From positions 1 to 14,506 of the forward strand of contig DASRMP010000073.1 of assembly GCA_035647855.1 (NCBI GenBank): DNA of 14,506 nt, read 5' to 3'. The notes beneath the pieces were generated by a model. It saw only the letters and a program-made list of their open reading frames with translations, had not been told where the DNA came from and did not search any database. The position numbers were made by a program, and so were the translations under genes. This stretch comes from JAAZBW01 sp035647855 (GTDB taxonomy: Bacteria; Actinomycetota; Actinomycetes; Actinomycetales; Actinomycetaceae). Position 1 is the first letter of the stretch, and every line of letters begins with the position of its first letter. Positions 7,475 through 14,400 of the stretch are shown one piece after another.

Positions 7475-7564
7475 GGAACGCGTCACACGGGATCCTGATC
7501 TCGATGCCTGGATTCGACTCTTGGTGACGAAGGCCGCACGGAAGTCGCTGATGAGCGCCGCGCG

Positions 7565-7954
7565 TCACGTCTTCTTCCGCATGCCGCGCGACAACACCCA
7601 CACGCTGAAGGTGAACAGCGCGATCCACGCGACCCCAACTCCGAGGCCCGCCCATATGAACCTGGGAATCTGCCACACCATCAGCAATCCAACGAACGGA
7701 AGGAGCACGAGCGCCGCGATCAGCAGAATCATCCCGGCAACCGCGTCCGATCTCCGCCGACCCCTTTTTGATGGGCTCGTCTCCGAGTTTGATGGGCTCG
7801 TCTCCGAGCGTGCAGCGGCGCTGTCCTCGCGTTCCTCGACGACGGCAGCAGCTTCGACGTCGGGCGGTTGCTCCGTGGTGCCGTCGTGCAGAGGTTGCTC
7901 CGTGGTGCCGTCGTCGAGGAAATCCGCGGAGGGTTCCTCAGGGTTTCCTGACAT
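7565..7954 (-). CDS. Small two-TM protein of unknown function with duplicated acidic N-terminus
   Basis: 129 aa from the ATG at 7954, chosen because GGAGG lies 4 nt upstream; a longer in-frame opening has no ribosome site. Residues 1-62 are acidic and unstructured and contain two internal duplications: DGTTEQP at 14-20 and again at 23-29, and SETSPSN/SETSPSK at 50-63. Both are encoded by near-perfect DNA repeats. A basic cluster (KRGRRR, 63-68) precedes two hydrophobic helices at about 71-93 and 99-121, and the protein ends RGMRKKT. This predicts both ends in the cytoplasm. The layout resembles the DUF-type small actinobacterial membrane proteins, but I cannot name the family. The gene converges on the 159-aa gene with 90 bp between the stops, where I see no clear terminator. 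Confidence 0.7.
   Translation of the reverse strand: MSGNPEEPSADFLDDGTTEQPLHDGTTEQPPDVEAAAVVEEREDSAAARSETSPSNSETSPSKRGRRRSDAVAGMILLIAALVLLPFVGLLMVWQIPRFIWAGLGVGVAWIALFTFSVWVLSRGMRKKT
7767..7808. repeat. Perfect 21-bp tandem duplication
   Basis: Two identical 21-bp units, 7767-7787 and 7788-7808, encode the SETSPSN/SETSPSK duplication in the minus-strand small membrane protein (seven codons per unit). Confidence 0.95.
7866..7914. repeat. 27-bp-period direct repeat (22 bp identical)
   Basis: A 22-bp block at 7866-7887 recurs exactly at 7893-7914. The 27-bp period is nine codons and encodes the duplicated DGTTEQP segment of the same small membrane protein. Confidence 0.95.
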
Positions 7955-8012
7955 GGTCCCTCCGCTCGAAGCTCGTCGCCAACCGTGGCTACACGCTATC
8001 GCTATCAAGACG

Positions 8013-8081
8013 GAAGGGCGTGTTGCCCGGGCACCGAAGGGCGTGTCGCCCGGGCACCGAAGGGCGTGTTGCCGGTGGCAG
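8013..8081. repeat. 23-bp intergenic tandem repeat, three units, hairpin-forming
   Basis: Units at 8013-8035 and 8036-8058 differ at one base; a third from 8059 degenerates after about 15 bases. Each unit contains GGGC-N5-GCCC, and the junctions form TGCCCGGGCA-type palindromes. The array is 14 nt past the stop of the FAD dehydrogenase in its direction of transcription and is followed there by CTTCCGTCTTGAT, so it may also serve as that gene's terminator. Confidence 0.8.
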
Positions 8082-8096
8082 GAGCCCGAACGCCCG

Positions 8097-9779
8097 CTAC
8101 TCCCGCGCCGCCATGTGCCGGCCCGCGATGTAACCGAACACCATGGCCGCGCTGATCGTCGAACCAGGACCCGGGTAGGTGTAGCCCATCACCGAGGCAG
8201 TCGAGTTCCCGGTCGCATACAGCCCCGCAACCACGGAGCCGTCCTCCCGCAGCGCCCGCCCCTTCTCATCGGTGAGGATCCCCGCGCTGGTGCCGAGATC
8301 GCCGGGGTAGACCTTCGCGGCGTAGAACGGCGCCCTGTCGATGACGCCGAGATTCGGGTTCGGCTTCGCGCGTGGGTCCGAGTAGACGTGGTCGTGGGCG
8401 TTGGAGCCGCGGCCGAAGTCCTCGTCCTGGCCGGAAGCAACAAAACCGTTGAACCGCTCCACCGTGCCGAGCAGGCCCGCAACATCGACCCCGATCTTGC
8501 GCGCCAAACCCTCGAGCGAGTCCGCCTCGAACAACACGCCGGTCTCCACGAGCTGCCGGGTACCGAGCCCGGGCATTGAGGTCCCGTACGGGTAGTAGGT
8601 GCGGTGATGCGAGTCCAGAATGTGCCACGCGGGAATCGCGGTGACGCCCTCTTCACGGTTCTTCGCGTACTGGTGGTGCCCCGCGTCCACGTACGGCTCG
8701 GACTCGTTCATGAAGCGCTTGCCGTCCGACGCCACGATGATGCCGTGCGGCAGTGAGCGCTCGGACAGCATGAAGCCCGGTCCCTCGCCCGGATACATCA
8801 CGGTTGGCCCCCACCAGGCCGAGTCCATGTTGGCCAGTTTCGCCCCGGCGCCGGCTGCGATTTCGATGGGTCCGCCGAGGTTGCCCGGCGCGCCCGATGA
8901 CCAATCCGCCTCGGTCGGATGCTCCTGGAAGCGCTCGCGCATCCCCTGGTTCTTCTCGAAACCGCCCGCAGCGATCATCACGCCGCGTGTCGCCCCGATC
9001 CGCATCGCCTCGTGGCCACGTTCGACGACGACGCCCGCCACCCTCCCGTCGTCGTCGACGATCAGTTCCGTGACGGTCGCATCGAGCCAGATGGGGATCG
9101 TGCGGTCGAGAAGGAGTTCGAGCAGGCGTCCCATCAGGGCGTTGCCCAACCCGACCATGTTCTTCCCACGCAGCCGTGGCAGGATCGAATCGATCCCGAT
9201 TGCCTTCGCAGACCGGAGGAAAGACCTCGCCGAGCGCCGGGACGTGGACATCGCGGCGGCGTCAGTGGTGTGGAGCGCGACGCCGCGTACGTTGTGCCGC
9301 AGCTTCTCGGACCAGCGGCCCAGGCGGTTGAGGTCGAATTTCTTCGCTTCCAGACCGCGCCCGATCGCCGTGCCGCCCGGGTACTGCGGGTAGTAGTCGG
9401 AGTAGCCCTTCCCGTAATGCCACTCGAAGCCGAGGGTCTCGAGCCACTTGACCATCTCGGGGCCGGAGCGAAGGAACGCCTCACGGCGGGCGGGACTCGC
9501 GGCCTCACCTGCGCCGGCGGGGTGGTCGGTGTGATCGAGGCAGTAGTCGAGGTAGGTCCTCGCCGCCTCGGGGCTGTCAGTGACGCCGGCCCGCTTCATG
9601 ACGTGATTGTTGGGGACCCACAGTCCGCCGCCCGAGATCGCGGAACTGCCACCGAACAACTTGGTGGATTCCAGGATGAGGGGTTCGAGCCCGTTCTCCT
9701 TGGCGGCCAGCGCGGTCGCGGCTGCGGCCGCTCCGGAGCCGACTACCACGACGTCTGTCAAGTGATCGAACTCGGGCAT
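8097..9779 (-). CDS. FAD-dependent oxidoreductase, 3-ketosteroid delta1-dehydrogenase-like (FAD_binding_2)
   Basis: 560 aa, usual length for KstD-type flavoproteins (about 510-570). Dehydrogenases of this group remove hydrogens from the A ring of 3-keto steroids; fumarate-reductase and urocanate-reductase flavoproteins share the fold. The N-terminus has the dinucleotide-binding VVVVGSGAAAAATALAA (G14-x-G16) followed by the Glu and GGSSAISGGGLWVPNN. The middle contains GKRFMNESEPYVDAG. The C-terminus reads PGDLGTSAGILTDEKGRAL, GLYATGN and MGYTYPGPGSTISAAMVFGYIAG. Tyr535 and Gly539 in Y-x-G-P-G correspond to the catalytic Tyr/Gly pair of KstD enzymes. The start is the ATG with AAGAGG 5 nt upstream. 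There is no signal peptide or haem-binding domain. No other steroid-catabolism gene is nearby, so the substrate is inferred from the C-terminal motif only. Confidence 0.88.
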   Translation of the reverse strand: MPEFDHLTDVVVVGSGAAAAATALAAKENGLEPLILESTKLFGGSSAISGGGLWVPNNHVMKRAGVTDSPEAARTYLDYCLDHTDHPAGAGEAASPARREAFLRSGPEMVKWLETLGFEWHYGKGYSDYYPQYPGGTAIGRGLEAKKFDLNRLGRWSEKLRHNVRGVALHTTDAAAMSTSRRSARSFLRSAKAIGIDSILPRLRGKNMVGLGNALMGRLLELLLDRTIPIWLDATVTELIVDDDGRVAGVVVERGHEAMRIGATRGVMIAAGGFEKNQGMRERFQEHPTEADWSSGAPGNLGGPIEIAAGAGAKLANMDSAWWGPTVMYPGEGPGFMLSERSLPHGIIVASDGKRFMNESEPYVDAGHHQYAKNREEGVTAIPAWHILDSHHRTYYPYGTSMPGLGTRQLVETGVLFEADSLEGLARKIGVDVAGLLGTVERFNGFVASGQDEDFGRGSNAHDHVYSDPRAKPNPNLGVIDRAPFYAAKVYPGDLGTSAGILTDEKGRALREDGSVVAGLYATGNSTASVMGYTYPGPGSTISAAMVFGYIAGRHMAARE

Positions 9780-9845
9780 CGATGCCTCTTTCGTTTGCGA
9801 GGGCGGCGCCGGTCGAACCTGCGTGAACGCGCCCGTTGGATGGTC

Positions 9846-9853
9846 TGACGTCA
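9846..9853. promoter_or_regulatory. 8-bp palindrome TGACGTCA in the divergent intergenic region
   Basis: The 102-bp gap between the FAD dehydrogenase (minus) and the aminotransferase (plus) contains a perfect TGACGTCA. On the minus strand its left end overlaps TTGACG, a good -35 match, although no clear -10 follows at 17 nt. A shared operator is possible but unproven. Confidence 0.3.
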
Positions 9854-9881
9854 ATTGTCGCCCACGGGGCAGAATAGTCGC

Positions 9882-11051
9882 ATGGCCACGGGCATTGATT
9901 TCGCAGCGATCACTGAGGAACGTCTCCGCGCCGTGGGCGCCTCGAAGTGGACGCGGCCGGGCGTGATCGGCGCGTTCGTGGCGGAGATGGATTTCGGGGT
10001 GGCCGCGCCGGTCAGCGCCGCGCTCCACGAGATGGTCGATCTCGGCCGATTCGGCTACCCGCCGCCGCGCATGCTGAGGGACATGCAGGAGGCCTACGCG
10101 GGGTGGTCCGCCGAGCACTACGGCTGGGAGGTCGATCCCAAATGGGTTCGCCCGATGCCCGATGTTCTCTCCGCCCTCAGCTTCATGCTCGAGCACCTCG
10201 TGCCCGCCCGCTCGAAGGTGATCCTCCCCACGCCGGCCTACATGCCGTTCTTCGTCCTGCCGCCGATGCTCGGGCACGAGATAGTCGAGGTCCCCATGGC
10301 CCGCGACTACGATTCCTGGGTCTTCGACCTCGACGCCCTCGATGCCGCCCTCTCCGAGGACGCCGGCATCCTCATCCTCTGCAACCCCCACAACCCGATC
10401 GGCCGTGTCCTTGAGCCGGGCGAGATGGCTCCGCTCACGGAACTCGCCGAGAAGCACGGCGTGCGGGTCTTCTCGGACGAGATCCACGCGCCCCTCATGT
10501 TCCCCGGTCACGCGCATGTCCCGTATGCCTCGACGTCGGAGGCCGCCGCCCGCCACACCGTCACTGCGGCGTCCGCGTCAAAGGCGTGGAACCTGCCCGG
10601 CCTGAAGACGGCGCAGATCATCTTCTCCAACGAGTCCGACGCCGCCCTGTGGCGGGAGGTCGGCATGTTCATCGAGCACGGGGCGTCCAACGCGGGGCTC
10701 GTGGCAAACGCTGCGGCCTACAGACACGGGGAGCCGTGGCTGAACGAGGTCCTCGCCTACCTCGATGAGACCCGCACCTGGTTCGCCGCAGAGATCGCCG
10801 AGAGACTCCCCGGTTCGTTTGTTTCCGTACCGGAGGGCACCTACCTGTCCCTCGTGGACTTCCGCGGGGTTCAGGGCGCGGACCGCTGGGGCGACGAACC
10901 TGCACGATTCTTCGAGGATCACGCGCGCGTGAAGATGGTCGAGGGTTCCGAGTGTGGGGTCGCTGCCCGCGGCTGGGCGCGATTCAACCTCGCCACCACC
11001 CGCCCGATCATCGCGGAGGCGATCGACCGCATGGCAGCAGCGATTCAATAG
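9882..11051 (+). CDS. MalY/PatB-type PLP-dependent aminotransferase / cystathionine beta-lyase
   Basis: 389 aa, normal for class I/II fold-type I enzymes of the MalY/PatB group. These cleave cystathionine or cysteine conjugates to a thiol, pyruvate and ammonia in the cytosol, or transaminate. Motifs in order: VAEMDFG near the N-terminus (characteristic of MalY/PatB), GRFGYPPP, LPTPAYMPFF, N168-PHNPIGR, SDEIH with Asp199 contacting the pyridine nitrogen, and SASKAWNLPGLK with the Schiff-base Lys234. The C-terminal GSECG and WARFNLATTRPII hold the carboxylate-binding Arg. All key residues are present. The ATG at 9882 has no obvious Shine-Dalgarno; the in-frame TTG at 9855 is less likely. It is divergent from the KstD-like gene and has no methionine-biosynthesis neighbour, so it could serve sulfur scavenging or C-S lyase detoxification. 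Confidence 0.93.
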   Translation: MATGIDFAAITEERLRAVGASKWTRPGVIGAFVAEMDFGVAAPVSAALHEMVDLGRFGYPPPRMLRDMQEAYAGWSAEHYGWEVDPKWVRPMPDVLSALSFMLEHLVPARSKVILPTPAYMPFFVLPPMLGHEIVEVPMARDYDSWVFDLDALDAALSEDAGILILCNPHNPIGRVLEPGEMAPLTELAEKHGVRVFSDEIHAPLMFPGHAHVPYASTSEAAARHTVTAASASKAWNLPGLKTAQIIFSNESDAALWREVGMFIEHGASNAGLVANAAAYRHGEPWLNEVLAYLDETRTWFAAEIAERLPGSFVSVPEGTYLSLVDFRGVQGADRWGDEPARFFEDHARVKMVEGSECGVAARGWARFNLATTRPIIAEAIDRMAAAIQ

Positions 11052-11115
11052 CTGCAGCGTTTCCGCTCCGCGCGGCCCAAATCGGCGAAGAGGGGACCGC
11101 GGTACTTGGCCCTCT

Positions 11116-11151
11116 CTTCTGGGGGTCTCGTTTGCTTCTGGGGGTCTCGTT
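11116..11151. repeat. Direct repeat, 17 bp identical, period 19
   Basis: CTTCTGGGGGTCTCGTT occurs exactly at 11116-11132 and 11135-11151, about 65 bp after the aminotransferase stop and in non-coding DNA. Confidence 0.95.
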
Positions 11152-11156
11152 CCTGT

Positions 11157-11226
11157 CTCCGGGGACGCAAGATGCATGTTTGGGTGGCTGATTTCTGTTG
11201 GAAGGCGTCATGTTGCGTCTCCGGAG
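11157..11226. repeat. Imperfect 18-bp inverted repeat, 34-bp loop
   Basis: CTCCGGGGACGCAAGATG at 11157-11174 pairs with the reverse complement of 11209-11226 at 16 of 18 positions. The 34 bp between the arms is relatively T-rich. It could be a large mRNA stem-loop, a small RNA or the ends of a miniature element. Confidence 0.6.
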
Positions 11227-11260
11227 CGCGTCGCGCCGCCGATGAAAGCGTGGGGGCGTG

Positions 11261-11335
11261 CGTTCGTGCGCCACGGCGGCACAGGTTCGGGAGGGGTGTG
11301 ACGTTCGTGCGCCATGCCGTGACGATCGTGCGCCA
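11261..11335. repeat. Three direct copies of CGTTCGTGCGCCA with helical phasing
   Basis: CGTTCGTGCGCCA lies at 11261-11273 and 11302-11314, and CGATCGTGCGCCA at 11323-11335. Start-to-start distances are 41 and 21 bp, close to four and two helical turns. The last copy is 87 bp upstream of the Lhr start. Confidence 0.7.
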
Positions 11336-11410
11336 TCGGTCAGGAGACCGTCCGCGGGGGCCGTGCGGTCCGGTTCTCCCCGCCGGAGCGTGAACCCGGG
11401 ACCCGCCAAG

Positions 11411-11416
11411 TAGTGT
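11411..11416 (+). promoter_or_regulatory. Candidate -10 (TAGTGT) for a leaderless lhr mRNA
   Basis: TAGTGT fits TAnnnT and ends 6 nt before the ATG at 11423. No Shine-Dalgarno precedes that ATG, which is consistent with leaderless translation. A -35 is not obvious. Confidence 0.4.
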
Positions 11417-11422
11417 CACTGC

Positions 11423-14400
11423 ATGGAGGTGACGCGCCGCTTCTCCGAGGCCACCCGCCGCTGGTTCACAGACGCATTCACTGAGCCCACCGACGCACAG
11501 CGCGGCGCCTGGGACGCGATCAGCCGCGGCGACCACACACTCGTCATCGCGCCCACCGGCTCCGGCAAGACGCTCGCCGCCTTCCTCTGGGCCCTCGACC
11601 ACCTCCTGACCGCCGAAGCGCCCGAGGAGCCGAGCCGCCGCTGCCGCGTCCTCTACATTTCGCCGATGAAGGCGCTCGCCGTCGACGTCGAACGAAACCT
11701 GCGCGTCCCCCTCCGTGGGATCCGCGAAGCGGCCACCACACTCGGTGAGCCCGTGCCGCCCGTCGACGTCGTCGTGCGTTCCGGAGACACCCCGACAACG
11801 GAGCGCCGCACCTTCCGGCGAAAAGGTGCCGACGTGCTCATCACCACCCCGGAGTCACTCTTTCTCATCATGACCTCGCAGGCCCGCGAGATGCTGCGCG
11901 GCGTCCAGTATGTGATCGTCGACGAGATTCACGCGCTCGCCGGCACCAAGCGGGGCTCCCATCTTGCGGTCTCCCTCGAACGCCTCGACGAACTGCTGGA
12001 TCGCCCCGCCCAGCGGATCGGGCTTTCGGCGACCGTTCGCCCCGTCTCCGAGGTGCAGCGCTTCCTCGCGGGCGGCCGTCCGGTCACCGTCGTGCGGCCG
12101 CCGGTGCGCAAGGACTGGGACCTCACCATCTCCGTCCCGGTGGAGGACATGGGCGACATTTCCGCCGGTGCGCGTTCCGCCGGTGCGCGTCCCGCCGGTG
12201 CGCGTCCCGCCGGTGCGCGTCCCGCCCGCGACGACCCCCGCGCGCGGGCCTCCATCTGGCCGCATGTCGAGGAGAACATGGTCGACCTCATCGCCGAACA
12301 TCGCTCCACGATCGTGTTCGCCAACTCGCGCGCGCTCGCGGAGCGCATCACTTCGCGCCTCAACGAGATCTGGCAGGAACGGCAGCGGGTGGGCGTGGAG
12401 CAGCCGGTCGAGCCCGCGGCGGCGGCGGCCCCGCGCCCGGCCGGGCCGGTGGAGGAAGCTCGCCCCGCCGTCCTCGCCCGCGCCCACCACGGCTCCGTCT
12501 CCCGCGAGCAACGCCGCGACATCGAGGGGGCCCTCAAGGCAGGCCGTCTGCAAGCGGTGGTGGCGACGTCGTCGCTGGAACTTGGCATCGACATGGGCGC
12601 CGTGGATCTGGTGATTCAGGTGGAGGCGCCGCCGTCGGTGGCGTCGGGGCTGCAGCGCGTCGGGCGGGCGGGCCACCAGGTGGGCGCGGTCTCCCGCGGC
12701 GTGTTCTTCCCGAAGCACCGCGGCGATCTCGTCCAGACGGCCGTGGTGGTGCGGCGCATGCGCGAGGGAAAGATCGAGGCGCTGCGGGTGCCGTCGTCGC
12801 CGCTGGACGTCCTGGCCCAGCAGGTGGTGGCGATGTGCGCGCTCGACGAATGGGCGGTCCCCGACCTCCTCGCGATGATGCGGCGCAGCGCGCCGTTCGC
12901 CGGGCTGTCCGAGAGCGTCCTCGCCTCGGTGCTGGACATGCTCTCCGGCCGCTACCCCTCCGATGAGTTCGCGGAGCTACGGCCGCGCATCGTCTGGGAT
13001 CGCGAGCGCAATGTCGTCAATGGGCGGCCCGGGGCGCAGCGCCTGGCCGTCACCTCGGGCGGGACGATTCCGGATCGCGGGCTCTATGGAGTGTTCATCG
13101 CGGGGGAGGGGCCGGGGCGGCGCGTCGGCGAGCTCGATGAGGAGATGGTCTACGAGTCCCGAGTCGGCGACGTGTTCCTGCTGGGAACCTCCTCGTGGCG
13201 GATCGAGAGCATCACTCACGACCGCGTTCTGGTCACTCCCGCGGGCGGTCAGCGCGGCCGCCTCCCGTTCTGGAAGGCCGATCTGTTCGGCCGGCCGGCG
13301 GAGCTGGGTGCCGCCGTCGGGGAGTTCGTGCGCGGGCTGGCGTCTGCGGCGGCCGACGGATCGCGGACGTCGAGCGAGGCACGGGCGAACGGGGCGTCGT
13401 CGAACGGATTGAACGGCTCGCACGAGTTGGACGCGGCGCTCGCCACGGACGGCCTCGACGCTCTCGCCCGCGACAACCTGCGCCGATACGTGGCGGAGCA
13501 GCGCGACGCCACGGGCAGGGTTCCGGACGATCGCACCATCGTGGTGGAACGTTTCCACGACCAGCTCGGCGACTGGCAGGTCGTCATCCACTCCGTATTC
13601 GGTGCGCGGGTCAACGCCCCGTGGGCCCTCGTGATCGCCGCGAATCTGCGGGACACCCTCGGACTGGACGTCCAGGCCCACCCGGGCGACGACGGCATCG
13701 TCCTGCGTTTCCCCGACGTCGACGTCGACGACGGCCGCCTCACCCGTGCGGTCTGCGAGGCGATGCTGCTCGATCCCGGTCAGGTACGGGACCTCGTCAC
13801 CGAGCAGCTCGGCGGCTCGGCGCTGTTCGCCGCCCGGTTCCGCGAGTGCGCGGCGCGTGCGCTGCTCCTGCCCCGGCGCAGCCCCGGGCGGCGGCAGGCG
13901 CTGTGGCAGCAGCGGCAGCGTTCGGCGCAACTGTTGCAGGTGGCGTCCAGGTATCCGTCGTTTCCGATCATCCTCGAGGCCGTGCGTGAGTGCCTGCAGG
14001 ATGTGTTCGACGTCCCTGCGCTCGAGCAACTGATGGCCGATCTCGCTGCCCGCCGGACCACGTTGGTTGAGGCGACGACGCCGGCACCGTCACCGTTCGC
14101 GCGGACCTTGCTGTTCGGTTACGTGGGGAAATTCCTCTATGAGGGCGACCAACCGCTCGCCGAACGGCGTGCCGCAGCGCTCTCGCTCGATCCGGTGCTG
14201 CTCGAGGAACTGCTCGGCGCGGACGCGGCGTCGCTTGCGGACTTGCTGGACCCCGGGGTGGTGGGGGACACCGAGGCAGAGCTTCAGTGGCTCGCGGAGG
14301 AACGCCAGGCCCGGCACGCCGAGGACTTCGCGGACCTGCTCCGGCGCCTCGGCCCGTTGACGCCGGAGGCGGCCGCGTTGCGGGTGCGGGATCCGGACGC

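Larger units (their letters stand above)
11052..11422. other. 371-bp gene-free region rich in repeats
   Basis: No reading frame here has convincing codon use, a ribosome site or recognisable motifs. The region is less uniformly GC-rich than its surroundings. It holds a 19-bp-period direct repeat (11116-11151), a long imperfect inverted repeat (11157-11226), three copies of a 13-bp motif (11261-11335) and a possible -10 for the helicase gene. No clear terminator for the aminotransferase was seen. Confidence 0.7.

Noticed and set aside
7505..7545. tRNA-like TTCGA segment between the two small membrane protein genes
   Set aside because: The flanking bases do not form a T-arm stem and no acceptor or anticodon stems are present.
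8013..8081. CRISPR array
   Set aside because: Units are directly adjacent with no unique spacers, and there are no cas genes.
8097..10556. An 819-aa form of the FAD dehydrogenase
   Set aside because: The extra N-terminus is antisense to the aminotransferase, has no family similarity, and the ATG at 9779 with AAGAGG begins right before the FAD motif.
11106..11393. Small protein in the gap before lhr (reads GVTFVRHAVTIVRH)
   Set aside because: The apparent peptide repeat comes from the 13-bp DNA repeat; there is no ribosome site and codon use is not coding-like.
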